Shown one piece after another: positions 32,394-44,175 of a stretch of 64,000 bases of DNA (position 1 is its first letter; every line of letters begins with the position of its first letter). Below the pieces are notes generated by a model. That model worked only from the letters and a program-made list of their open reading frames with translations. It did not search any database and was not told where the DNA came from. Position numbers and translations under genes: made by a program. This DNA is from Daphnia pulex (Eukaryota > Arthropoda > Branchiopoda > Diplostraca > Daphniidae). Where the stretch lies: the NCBI RefSeq assembly GCF_021134715.1, contig NC_060017.1, positions 7,378,001-7,442,000 of the forward strand. The letters are read 5' to 3'.

Positions 32394-35034
32394 ATGACAA
32401 CTGAAGCAAATCCCACCCTGTTGAAGGACATCAATCATAATTGCAGAGGATATGAGGTAATAAGCTTTAGATAGTCAAATGTCATTTATTAAATTAAACA
32501 AATTGTTCATCTTTCATGTATGAGATGAATGTTAATTTGCAGGAAGTCAAGAAGGAAGATCACATGCTGTATAATAGATACAACCAATACATCCTTGAAG
32601 TCTACGATGAGGACCTCAGCCCTCTTGAAGTACTAAAATGCATGGCTGCAGCGAAGAGCATTGAGGACATAGTTAATGGTATAGTTTTTTTTCTATGTAA
32701 CATATATTCTCATATGAATCTTTATACTGTAGGTATCAACAGTGGTGATGTAAACAAGGAGATTACAGCAACCAATGCTATACGTAAATTCCTATCTGAG
32801 GAACACAATCCAGCACTCATTCGTATCCTCATCAATGCTAATGTTGTTCCCAAGCTAGTAGAATTCCTTAGTCGTGTCAAAAAGTATGTTGTGTCTTTAA
32901 ATTGGTCTTATTCAAACATTTCTTCATGACATTTTTGTTTTAGCGCTGAACTTCAGTTAGAGTCAGCCAGGACTCTCACCACCATTGTGCTATGCAGATC
33001 TTTTCAGGTCCAAGCTGTGGTCAGTGCTGGGGCTATTGCTGGTTTCATGTCAATGTTGAGTTCACCTCATCCAGTTACGGCCGAGCAAGCTGTCCGGGCG
33101 CTCGGCATTATTGCGAAAGACGGACCAAAGTTAAGAGATTACTTAATCGAGCAAGGATTTATAAAGGCGATGCTCAGTTTGGTCAAATCTAACTCTTCAG
33201 TAAGTTTATTTTTGAAACCTTGGTGAACATTTATTATTAACCGATTTCAATATTAGGCTACATTATTGCGTAGCGTCACTTCGACTTTGTCCAACTTGTG
33301 TCGCTATTTGGGTGGGAGTGTCCTTGCCGTCCGACAGCTTCTTCCTGCCCTGTACCACCTAATCCACGCAAATGACGAGGAGATTCTCGCCACCGCTTGC
33401 ATGGCTCTCTCTCATCTCACTGATGGCCCGAAAGAAATAAAGAAAGAAGTTATCAACGCCGGAGTCGTCCCTCGGCTCGTTGAGCTATTCTATCACAAAG
33501 AAGAGACCGTAATTTACCCCACGCTGATGGTAATCGGCTACATTGCTTATTCAGGCGAAGACATATCTGATGAGATCGAAGCTTTTGTCAGCGCTGGGGC
33601 TGTTGCTGGGATGATTCATTTGTTAGATTCACCTCATCCAGTTGTAGTGGAACATGCTGCCTGGGTTCTGGGTAACTTTGCCAATCAGGGAGCAGAGATA
33701 AGAGATTTTTTAATTGAGGAAGGCATTATTAAGCCATTGGTATCCTTGATTAATAAACCCGACACTCCAGTAAATAAATTTTTTAATTAACCTTTAGAAA
33801 CAAATAATAATTGACTTCATTATTAGGTTAAATTGTTGCAAGAAGTCACTGTGACCTTGACCAACTTGTGTGGTGGATACGAGGACAGTCCACTCAGTGT
33901 CCCGGCAGTCCGACAGCTTATTCCCGCCCTGGCCCACCTTCTCAACTCCAACGACAGCGATATTCTCGTCTGCGCTTCCATGGCTCTATCTAATCTCTCT
34001 GCTGATGGTCACGACGAACGAATCCAAGATGTTGTCGACACTGGAGTCGTTCCTCGGCTCATTTCTTTGTTGGACAAAAATAGATTAAACGATGATTTTG
34101 TAATCTCCATGGCTCTGTCGATAATCGCCAACATCGTCACAGCCAATGATAGTCAAACCGATTCCGTCCTGGCTGCTGGTGCCTGCCCGGCGCTGGCCAA
34201 GTTACTTGCTCATTCCGATTTGGAAATCGTCAAACGGGCTGCCCGGACCGTGGCGAAGATTGCTGCAGGCAACGCCACCCAGATTCAAGCTCTCATTACC
34301 AACAACGTTATTCGTCCGTTAGTGGACGTGCTGGGCAATGGCGACTTCAAATGCCAAAAGGCAGCAGCTTTGGCCATTACCAACATCACTATGGGTAATT
34401 TATTTAAGTTTTACTGGTGTTGATTAATTTTTAAATGCTGTCTTTTAAATTTCAGGTGGCAATGTCGAGCAGATCGCTTTGTTGTGTCAGTTTGGTGCCG
34501 TTGCTCCGCTGTGCACTTTGCTGGAGACCAAGAAACCCAAGACTATCGTGGTCGTATTGGATTGCTTAGCTAATATTTTGGCGGCTGCCAAGAAAATGGG
34601 CGAGCTGGAGAAAGTTTCTCTTGACGTAAGAGTGTGTGGTGGCTTGGATTTAATCGAAGTTTTGGTTATCCACAACAATGTTGATATTTCTCTCAAGTCG
34701 CTGGCTGTTCTGAAGCAGTATTTCTCCACTGACGTAAATTATTTTATATTATGGCTTATTTTCCTTTTTTTTTTCATGATTACCAGTTTACCATAATTGT
34801 TCACATTCAAAGTATTTGTGTTGACAACTTGACCGTTACTGAGATTTTAGAAAACTATTTTTTTTTTTAATTTTTTTTTTCATTTTGATTTAATTGGTTT
34901 TTTGTTTGTTTTTTTTTTTTTACTTTTGACAGAGGGATGAAGATTCTGAGTTGGCGCCATCGATATCGCAGAGTGGCAATTACGAATTCAACACCCAGCC
35001 ATTTCAAACCCCTGAAGGAGGTTTCTCATTCTAA
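32394..35034 (+). CDS. Divergent importin-alpha-like armadillo protein
   Basis: Exons: 32394-32456, 32543-32678, 32733-32883, 32944-33199, 33257-33769, 33827-34394, 34456-34733, 34933-35034 (688 residues; ordinary importin-alpha is about 520). Armadillo repeats are typical of importin-alpha (SPHPVVVEHAAWVLGNFANQ, LTNLCGGYED, GVVPRLISLL, AGACPALAKLL, IRPLVDVLGNGDFKCQKAA). The protein ends in a GGFSF tail like other members. Two things are odd. The first ~65 residues lack the basic importin-beta-binding sequence. And a block of about 170 residues, AGAIAGFM...LPALYHL, recurs as AGAVAGMI...IPALAHLL, so the solenoid is extended. Most Trp/Asn pairs that bind nuclear localisation signals are replaced (for example WALTN by RTLTT), and only AAWVLGN is intact. 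It is clearly in the family, but classical import function is doubtful. Confidence 0.9.
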
Positions 35035-35279
35035 ATTTTGTAAATCTAAAATTCTTTTTTCTGCATATACAACGGTCAATATATTCTTCACTTCTTCCCC
35101 ATCCTAACCATGAGTTTCGGCCTTTTCTTTAAAGTTTTTTTTTTCTAATTTTTTGAAATTCAAAGTTGCCATGCACGTCTCTTTCCTCTTTCTCTACAGA
35201 ACAACTCGATCACAGCTGTGCATTTGATTCGTTTGATTTTGTCGTGCTAGTTTTTTTTTTGTAGATAATATACTGCCGA

Positions 35280-35285
35280 AATAAA
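35280..35285 (+). terminator. Poly(A) signal of the importin-like gene
   Basis: AATAAA about 246 bp after the stop codon; it is the first canonical signal downstream. Confidence 0.5.
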
Positions 35286-35969
35286 AACAAATGCTTTTCA
35301 TAAATGAAGGGTACGTTTAAATAATGCAAACAGGACCACTTCAATTTTGGAGTGATGACAAGTATTGATGATCAGTGCACGGATTTCCTTTGCGCATTAG
35401 TTGGGCCATCCAAATTTTTATCATTTGGCATTAAAAAAAAGAACCCCATTGTTTTTTTTTTCTGGGAATCAGGTAATTTATGGTGTCGGCACTCGGAAGT
35501 TTGATTGGGTATCTGTCATCCCGTGATTTCCAGTTTTCCACGCAAATCTTGAAATGTAGTGTGTTATCTTTTATGATCCAAAGTCTTGGTAAAAAAGCAT
35601 CTGTATGGAGAAAGTAACAGCTAGGGCAGACTCCAGAATAACATAATAAAATAATATATAAATTTTATCTATTAAGCTTCATCCTTCGCCAATATTTCTT
35701 TACGTTTATTTTTTAAATTACTGATGTACTCTATATAAAACTCGAATAAACTTGTTGTTTTTTGAAAAATGTTGAATATTTGTGATGATTTTGAAATTTT
35801 TTCTACAAGATGTCACCACTAACAAGGCCTGCAAGAAGGCTTTCGTTGTCATGTTAGGTCGTGTTGGTTTATTGATAACGTGATAACGTGATCAAACGCA
35901 AATGAACCGAAGTCGAAAGTGTGGAAAGTTGTTGATGGATCATAACAGAGTTTTCTCAAATCATCTGCA
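35286..35969. other. Intergenic, SOCS upstream region
   Basis: No ORF of note. Near 35875 the phrase GATAACGTGATAACGTGATC is a short tandem repeat about 75-95 bp upstream of the SOCS start, a possible factor-binding site. Confidence 0.35.
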
Positions 35970-37295
35970 ATGAAAAAACTCAACTGGAGTGGTTTGGACT
36001 TTCTTCGGAGAGACCGAGGAGCTATCGCACGCGAATCGAACTCGAATACATCATCATCTCAATTAGGGACCAACCGATGGAGTTCCGAGTCAAAGCTTCA
36101 AATGACAGATACAGTTTCTCAGAGCAGCAGTGATTTGAATCAAGAGAAACCTCTATCTAATAAGGGGAGATTAAGTTTCAGTGATCTGTTAAGGATAAAG
36201 AAAAATCCAAGTGAACCTGGCTATCCAGAACCAAAGACCAAATCCAGTTTACTTGATACTTTAAAGCGCAAGTTCAAGATTGCAAGAAGTGAACATTCTC
36301 GTATTAGGCAAATGAACAAAAGACACAGTTTCTCTCTTTCTATTTCATCAATTGCTGAAGAATCATGTGAACGGGATTCCTTACAAAAGAGCAAAACTCT
36401 TCCCTCTATTCAACAGAGTTGTCGTTTCTGTTCTGTGTCTAACTCAATGAGAAGTGCCAGAGAAAACTGTTGTGGTGTTCATGATTTAGATCCACTTTCT
36501 GAAAACCAAGATGACCCTAATGAAAACAGTTTACCAGTAGCAGTACAAGTAAGTCTATTTTTACTTTCAGATGAAATATAATCTTACTAATACTTTTTTT
36601 TAAATCAACAGGAAGATATGCCACCCACTATCAATGATTCAGAAACCTTATTTCCCAGTAATAATGCAGAAGCTGAAGTTTCATTACACAGCCCGAGTAA
36701 TGCAGCTGTAGTACCCACAACCTCCTCCAGTAACAGTAATTTAGCGTGGGAACTTTTCAAGTTGGTCAAATATGGCTGGTATTGGGGAAGAATGACCCGA
36801 GGAGAAGCAGAACGGAAGCTGGTAGATCAACCTGACGGAGCCTTTCTGGTACGCGATTCATCTGACGATTGTCACCTGTTGAGCTTGAGCTTTCGCTCCT
36901 ACGGTCGAACGTTGCATACAAGAATCGAGCACACCAACGGCTACTTTAGCTTTTATGCGTACCCAGAGGCTGAACAGCATAGCAGCGTTGGTCAGCTCAT
37001 TGAGCACTTGATGGATACATCTCGTTCTGGCATCTTTTGTTATTCTAGGTATTTAATAAAATTTGTTTAGACTAAACATAAATTTTCTAAAATTTATGCT
37101 ATTTTTAGGTCACGTTCACCTGGATCTCCCTCATATCCCGTCCGACTGACCAAACCTGTATCTCGCTTCTCGGAAGTTCTACCGTTGCAGTACATGTGTC
37201 GTTTCGTTATCCGTCAGTACGTTCGGATGGATCACATAGAAGCTCTGCCTCTGCCCGAGTCCCTCAAATCGTTCATTGTACGAGGTAACTCTTAA
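35970..37295 (+). CDS. Socs6: Suppressor of cytokine signalling, SOCS6/7 type
   Basis: Exons: 35970-36548, 36612-37048, 37109-37295 (400 residues). SOCS proteins bind phosphotyrosine with an SH2 domain and recruit a cullin-5/elongin ubiquitin ligase through the SOCS box, damping receptor kinase and JAK-STAT signalling. The N-terminal ~235 residues are low-complexity and Ser-rich, with basic patches. The SH2 domain runs roughly 250-350: YGWYWGRMTRGEAE, the phosphate-binding FLVRDSSDD, LLSLSFRSYGRTLHTRIEH. The SOCS box is PLQYMCRFVIRQYVRMD followed by LPLPESLKSFI. The combination of KYGWYWG and RSYGRTLHTRIEHTNG places it with SOCS6/SOCS7 rather than CIS/SOCS1-3. A plus-strand AATAAA is at 37738-37743. 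Confidence 0.93.
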
Positions 37296-38645
37296 ACACG
37301 AAAGTTCTTCCGCAAATTTTGAAGGAGTGCCTCTCCAGTTGCGGGAAGATTAAGCTGAAAATGAACTGCGTGCAACTCTATTATTGACCGCCAGTTGAGA
37401 ATTCTCAATTTAAGGAATTAAGGTCAACAGTCGGATCTTGAGAATCGTTTCGAAAACGTGAAACCAAAATGAAAGTGAGCATTCAGCAATCCTGCATAAC
37501 GTGTCCTCGTGTGTCTTGGCCTCATTTGCTGTGATACCTTTTGATTTCAATTTTCTCGATTTTTACTTCGACGACCCTCCCCTTTTTCTCCCCCTTGCCA
37601 TTTGAATCGATAATCTTTTGGTAAGATATTAATGCTGTAAAAAAAACTAGTTTTCATTCAATGTTTTCGACTGATGAAAGTTATTAGCTGCTACGTTTGG
37701 ATGTCGACGATTTTTTTGTTTTGTTTTATGTTCAAAGAATAAAAGAAGCGTGCATGGGCATTAAACCTCTCGTATATGACTTATAGGAAAAAGGGAAAAA
37801 AAATATTGTGCGAAAGAGACTGTTGTAACAACTGAAACATAATGTTAACACCACTAGATATGTATATCCAATTGAATCAACATTGTCCACATATGCTCAT
37901 TTTCTTGAACAATGATTCTTGATTGAATATGCACTTGTATTTGAATACACCTTTGTTCTGATCACTCATTCAATGACCCTTTAATATCTTTTGCTCCAAA
38001 GCTAAGCCTAAGGCTTCTAACGTCTTATGTTATCCACGGAAAAAAAATATTTTCCGATTATGCATTGGTACTACACAAATGAGAGAACGAGGAATCGAAC
38101 AAGGTATTTTGGGTGACAAGGTGCGACACTGCTGGATGAGATGATCTCTATAAAATGTTTCATCCCTATCAGCATTAAATGAGCAGCGTTGTCTTCGTAA
38201 CAATGGAAATCCCTAGCATTCGAAAAATCCAAATCCAAATTTATTACTGTAAATTAAAACTGATTTATACACTCAAACAAGGTCTGTCCTAGAAGGAAAC
38301 TCGCGCGTGCAAGAAGGGATCGGATCGGATTGCTTCCCCATCACTACCAATGTTATCTGGAATCTACTTTACCTTTTAAATAAAAAATAATTCAAGATAC
38401 TAAATAATTTAATGGAAAACAATTTTTTGTTAGAAAATGCACCGTTCCTTTTCAGATGATGTCAACTTTGGCTGATAGATGGAGAAGTACGGAAAGTTAA
38501 AAATTAAGTCCGCAAAGGCGCAAACGGAGAAGGGGCTTCGGAATCGATTCTTGATGTTTGATTTATAAAATAAAACCCTGAAAAGCAGTTTAGCCACAAA
38601 TCATCACAAAATCGTAGATTGGCCGACTAATTTCATCCGTCAAAA
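37296..38645. other. SOCS 3' UTR and KDSR upstream region
   Basis: The SOCS 3' UTR probably ends near 37760 (AATAAA at 37738). The remainder to 38645 shows no ORF, RNA gene or repeat that I can identify. Confidence 0.4.
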
Positions 38646-40042
38646 ATGATTCACGTAATATGGGATCTTATGACGATTGAATTTGTTGTAGTAACGTGTA
38701 TAGCGATACTGTTTGGGGTTTGGGTTGGATTTTATGCTGCAAAACCTAGAAGTCTGAAAGGGAAACATGTCATGGTAAATAATTTCCATGTTGATCGAAA
38801 TTGTATCCTAACATTTTAATAACTATGTGTGAATCAGATTACTGGTGGTTCAAGTGGAATAGGCAAGTATTTAGCTATTGAATGCGCAAAGAACGGCGCC
38901 CATATATCCTTAGTCTCAAGGAACCCAACCCTTCTTGAAGAAGCTAGAGTGGAAGTTTTGAAGTTCGCTTCTGTTGCTGAACAAAAAGTGTCCTGTTTTT
39001 CTGGTAAATTATAATTGTACATCAATGGCATGCTTGAACTAATTCAATTCAATTTTTAGTTGATGTTAGTGGACCATATGATCAAATTGAACGAACAGTA
39101 CTTCAGGCAGAAGAAGAACTTGGGCCACTTTTTTTACTAGCAAACTGTGCAGGATATGCTAGAGCAGCACGCTTTGAAGACACTTCTGTTGAAGAAATTA
39201 AGGTATAATTTAAAATTGTTTGTATTACATATAAACTTGGTTTAATGTACACCTTTATCTTTTAGAGACTAATGGCTGTAAACTACTTTGGGGCTGCCCA
39301 ATTTTCACATGCAGTAATCAGCGGAATGAAAGGAAGAAGGGAAGGTGGCATTGTTTTTGTCTCCTCCCAAGGTGGTTTGTGTGGTATTTATGGATTTGCT
39401 GCTTATGCGGCATCAAAGTTTGCTCTACGCGGATTAGCAGAATCATTGGCCATGGAGGTAACTTCTATAAATACTAAAACATCTTTAATCCTTAACAAAA
39501 CCATAACTATCTTCTCGTTACACAAGTTGAAACCTTATAATCTAACGGTGACTGTTAGTTTTCCGCCGGATACGGACACACCCGGATTTGCTGAAGAAAA
39601 TAAAAACAAACCTGAAGAGACTCGCCTTATTTCTGAAACTGCTGGCCTTTTTTCGCCTGAAACTGTTGCCAAAGTCTTGTTGGATCACAGTCTAGTAATT
39701 CTTCGTTGATACGAACAAATGGATGACATATTTTTAATCATATGTTATTGTTTATTGTAGAAAGGAAAATTTATTAGCACCGTTGGATTTGAAGGGTTTT
39801 TGCAGTCAGTTGTTTGCATTGGAATGGCACCCATAACTTCGGTCTTCGATTTACTAGTACAGGTAAAAAATAGTTCAACCAAACTGAAGATGCAGTGGTA
39901 TAACTTTTTTTTTCTGATGTGCTTACGTTAGAGTTTTACCATGGGAATATTCCGTCTAATATCTTCGTTTTACCTGTTCAAATTTGACCGAATTGTTGTC
40001 AAGTGCATGGAGAATCGAGATTTAAAGAAGCGCTCTCAATGA
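38646..40042 (+). CDS. KDSR: 3-ketodihydrosphingosine reductase
   Basis: Exons: 38646-38774, 38838-39003, 39060-39202, 39266-39457, 39527-39694, 39761-39862, 39932-40042 (336 residues; human 332). It reduces 3-ketosphinganine to sphinganine with NADPH, the second step of sphingolipid synthesis, on the cytosolic face of the ER. An N-terminal membrane anchor precedes the short-chain dehydrogenase core: [10 protein letters not shown] (cofactor loop), NCAGYA, SSQGG and the catalytic [15 protein letters not shown] follows the active site as in the family. The C-terminus has further hydrophobic segments and ends KKRSQ, close to an ER-retrieval dilysine signal. It is convergent with PEX2. Confidence 0.95.
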
Positions 40043-40490
40043 TAAAGGGAGATCATATTTTTTCGTCTCATCAAGTTGGTAAACATCCTTTTGTTCCATT
40101 TACGGATAGTCATAGTCAACAGTCTTGTGATTCGGTCGAAGGATCACATTCATGTTTGTATTGGCACAACGGTCTACATTCCATACAGAATTGAATTTCC
40201 TACTTCTATATCAATATCCCTTGCGAGATAAATTTATATGCAAGCTTATTTGTTACTATTTTGTTACTATTCTCAACGTGTGTAATTTTCTATAACATTT
40301 AAAAATTTGATACTTGGACTTCAAGGTCACAAAGGCAAATAAAGGAAATGAAATTGATCCCCATTCCAATCCAAAGGATTGTTGTAGAATATTGCATGCT
40401 ATTGTCTTCCAATGCTTGAATATCTAGCAGTTGACAATATCACAATTGTTTTGTATAATATGTAGCATTCTCCATTCCTGTATGCATGAG
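40043..40490. other. KDSR and PEX2 3' UTRs
   Basis: AATAAA on the plus strand at 40338-40343 fits KDSR. No other feature seen in this convergent interval. Confidence 0.45.
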
Positions 40491-41735
40491 TTAATCCTCC
40501 TCCTTCCGGCCGTCATCAGCAACGATAAGGAAGGAACACAGAGGGCAGGTATATTCACTTACAGCTTCCAAATTTGCCTGCAATCAGCAGTATTGCATAT
40601 AACATCTAGTTTAATATTTTTAAATAATTTAAAGTTGATACCTTCAAGCAATAATAACAAAACACATGCTGACATTGCGTTTCTTGCGGAATTATAGGCG
40701 TTTCGTTGCAAACTGCACACAAAGTGTTTCTGCTTACGGTAATCGATGGATTGTCATCTTTCAGTTTAATGAGACGAGTTAACCAACTTTTAGCGCGATG
40801 GACGTTCACCAATGGTAATGCAAACATTAACATTTCCTAAATTCGCAAGTCATTAACAAAATTAGTCTAATGTTTCAGCTTTTGTGCCACGGTAGCAGTT
40901 AACTCACAGAAAATGAATGCCACAGTAACTCTCTGGTTAAAGTAGAAAGATCTGCTGATTTAGGCTCATTTGGGTTGACTAATTCTGTTTTTAGTTGTAA
41001 AACCCTGTGGAGGATTGTAGGATAGACACCTTGTTTCAGGAATACTAAGCTATTTAGCAGATTAAGTATTTTTGCTGAAATATGCAACCAGTTCAGAAAT
41101 TGAGAAGCCTGTATAACAAAGAAATTATGCTATTAAGAAATGGAAATAATATTTTTTTTATTTTTATTTTTCATACCGGCTGCACCGTATTTTCATTTAA
41201 GATAGTTCCTGAAATAGTGTTCCATCTATTGGAAATCCAATTTATTCCAACTAATGTAAAACTGTATATATACCATTTTTTGGGTATATAAGAACCATTG
41301 GTTTTCTTTGAAAATTGTATTCCTAAGAGTTCATGGCTCACCAGACTAGAACTTGTATATAGAGGAACCTGAGAGCAATGTGACCGAAAGAACACTTTAG
41401 TTTTAGGAACCAAATAATTTATATAGTATGCCTTGTTAATTACCACATAAACAGCAAGATTGAGTAATGCTGAAATCTCTGGTTCAATTTTCTTTAAGAT
41501 GTTTATCTAATAATGGGAGAAATGATAATCGCCAGAATCCAAAACAGCAATTTAAAAAAAAATTTCATTACCGGTAAATGTGTAAGGGATTGATTTATTT
41601 GGGACTGAAAAAGCTGATAACATTCTGAATCTAGTTCAATGGCGTCGATCTATTATTTTGTAACAAAAGATGTAATCCCTTCTTAAAATTTAGAGTAAAT
41701 GTAGTATTTACCTGACTCTCTCTTGAAACTGCCAT
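40491..41735 (-). CDS. PEX2: Peroxin-2, RING-finger ubiquitin ligase of the peroxisome
   Basis: Exons: 41712-41735, 41572-41649, 41444-41506, 41177-41368, 40908-41108, 40642-40836, 40491-40577 (279 residues; human 305). PEX2 with PEX10 and PEX12 forms the membrane ligase that ubiquitinates the import receptor PEX5. Matches in order: IDAIELD, KKIEPEISALLNLAVYV, WISNRWNTI, REIWW-like RELLWHSFSEMLMFALPLVN. The RING is built from CAVC, CQHVFCYYC and CPLC, so all ligand positions of the C3HC4 finger are present although split over two exons. The intron between 41444 and 41368 stays open in frame and is easily missed; removing it restores a gap-free match to the human protein. Confidence 0.93.
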
Positions 41736-43726
41736 TTTATTTGTTTACATTTCATTTGTCACTATGAGACACCACCTATGAACTAAAAAAGATACTGTTT
41801 GTAAGCAGCTGTAGTTAAAAGAAAAGAGTAAAAGACTTTCCGATTCCGACTACCAAGAAAAAAAGAAACTTAAGTTAAAACTAACGTATACTGTATACAA
41901 GTATATCTTCAAAATCTTTTTTGTGTCATTGCTAATAATATCTATTAATTATTTGGATTGGAAGGGGGACATCGTCATCATTTTGTGACACTCACTGTTT
42001 TATTGGCCATTAATTTACTAGATATAACTTTTCATTTGACTAACTTAGCAACATTTTTGAAAAAAGCCGCCATGAAGATTGAAGCCGCAATCATTATTCT
42101 TTTTTATCAGGCAGTACCCTCCCTAACCGCAGAGGAATTTGAATTTCACTTTTCTTTTCGCATAAAAATATTTCATTAAATGGTTGCGTAACTTCACAGT
42201 CGAACTTTTGCCGCTTTATTGACTCGCAGGGATCGGACGTTTTTAATCTGGAATGGCAATGTTGCGCGTTTCCTGTTACTTTCAAGATGGCTGCTGACAG
42301 TCTGCCAGCCTCGGCGAGCTAAGTCAGCTCAATTTACTCAACTTAAATACCATGACATTGTTCGTCATATAATGGTAACTCCTCCTTGTATTCATTTAAG
42401 GCTATTAAATGTAATTTTTTTTTGTGTGGTGCATTTACAGATAAAATAGCCTATAATTGAGTTTTTATTTTTCTATTAACAGCATGGTGAAGTAGTCTTA
42501 GCTTCTTCACTGCAGTCCAATGCACTGTGCATGTGTGATTTGTTGCAGCCAGCTGGTGAAAGGTGTTCCTCTTATTACAGTTATCCTCTTGTTTGTAGCT
42601 TTCGTCACATGCATAAACACTTCCAAACAATTTCAAGTAACTAAGTTGATCAACTTTTTTACAGTAAGGCTACAGATTTAATTTGTTTGTGACTACTCTG
42701 ACTAGCTCTTTGCTTTATATCTGTTGACTTTGCAGTTAAGATCGTTTTATAAGCTTGTCAATTGTTGATTCCTTTGGAATGTTTGTAAAAGTAATTTTTA
42801 GAGATTGCTTAGTTTAACTATGCTTCTGTTATTTTCTTGTGTTACACGTAACTTTGTTTTCTGATACTAATTGAGTTTTTTTTCCCCAAGTAGGATTAAC
42901 AGCCTCTTGAGGTCTGAGCCTTTCCGTTGCAGTCCAATGTGTACATGAATTTTGTGCAGCCAGCTAGTGAACAGTGTGGTGAGCGGTTCATGCAGACTGT
43001 GGTACTGGTGTCGTGCGTTCATTTAACTATGACCATTCAGTCGTTCGTTTATCGTAAGAAATTCGTCACTTGTCGTAGGTGTGTAAAATTGTGTCCACCA
43101 GGTGACAAAGAACTTGATGTTGAAGACAAGTGACATCTTATTTTGTGCTTCTAAATAAGTGCTTTTGTGGAAAGTACTTGTAAAGAGTTTTAATTTTTTT
43201 TTGATGAAACAAAACAGAAATTCCCTTGATTTTTAAAAAGGTGAAATTAAATCTTGATGATCTTTGATCATCTTCTTGATTTCTTTTTCTCTAGTTTTTA
43301 GTTTAGTGTACATTTCAAGTAAATCATTATTGGTATATTTTTTACATTTCTAATTGTTATTGTTCTTTTGCTTTGTAGATTTCCATGGTCAGTTTTATGT
43401 TTGAGCTGTTAATGGTGTTGCTGTATGGGGTACAGTGGTTTTGCAGACCTTTTCCAGTTGAGAGATGCGATGAAATGGAGCCTGTGCAGACTTGCAGTTG
43501 AATATCATACTTTATTAATGTGTCATTTTCCTATGTTGGTGTCCATGCAGTATATGCAGCGTTGTGTAAAATAGTCGGTGTTGCCTGATGGCTGTCGGGC
43601 TTATTTTATCGGCAGCATTTTGTCGAAATCTCGTCTCTTGCAACCTGTATCGCCGTTGAGGTAATGCTTCATGTACAGTCTCATTTAATTATTGGCTTTA
43701 AGTTAATGTCTCCGTTTTCATTTCAG
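41736..43726. other. No protein gene; possible non-coding transcription unit
   Basis: No ORF longer than about 75 codons carries recognisable protein. Acceptor-like sites (for example CCCCAAGTAG near 42895 and TTTCATTTCAG ending at 43726) and polypyrimidine runs on the plus strand could belong to a spliced non-coding RNA. That is speculative. Confidence 0.3.
42511..42972 (+). repeat. Two diverged ~50 bp repeats
   Basis: TGCAGTCCAATG...GTGCAGCCAGCT(G)GTGA-type sequence occurs at 42511-42561 and 42928-42972. Both pair TGCAGTCCAATG with TG(T/C)AGCCAGCT(G/A)GTGAA about 30 bp later. They may be duplicated exon parts of the same putative transcript. Confidence 0.45.
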
Positions 43727-44175
43727 TTGATTCGTTTGCCGCCGTTCCTTAGACTCAATCCACCGGTGAAACTAAGAAGACGTTGCTGAAATTCAAAATT
43801 AATCGATAAATTATATAGATAAATTACAAGTGCATATCTGGGCTCCCTTCTTCAGTGGCCCCGTTTCCCTAAATAACCACTAACCAACGCCCGCCGGTGG
43901 TCACTCACTCGCTGCGACAACCAGAAAGAAGGGAGATGTTTGGTCGCACGGGGACTTGCAAGGCGCATGATTCGATGAAATCTGTTGGAGGGTCATGAGT
44001 CTAAGCCGGAAGTCTACTATGATGCATTGCTCTCTTAAAAGCTGTTCCTAGGCTCTCTTCGCTCTTTTTCCGGTGTCTCTTAACCATGGCCGGGTAATCT
44101 CCCTGGTTCAGTCAATCACTGCAGTGTCTCCCCCCCGCTTATTGGCTGTGTATTGAACCGGGCGGTCAGTTAAAT
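43727..44175 (+). repeat. Duplicated non-coding block, copy 1
   Basis: Begins just after an acceptor-like TTTCATTTCAG. It shares long identities with 45823-46765: TTTGCCGCCGTTCC, AAGTGCATATCT, GGCTCCCTTCTT, AACCACTAACCAACGCCCGC, GGTGGTCACTCAC, GGCGCATGAT, GGGTCATGAGTCTAA, GGTAATCTCCCTGG and TTGAACCGG. There is no shared ORF, so the conservation is not obviously protein-driven. Confidence 0.75.

Noticed and set aside
40003-40194. 63-codon frame overlapping the KDSR end
   Set aside because: Out of frame with KDSR and mostly 3' UTR.
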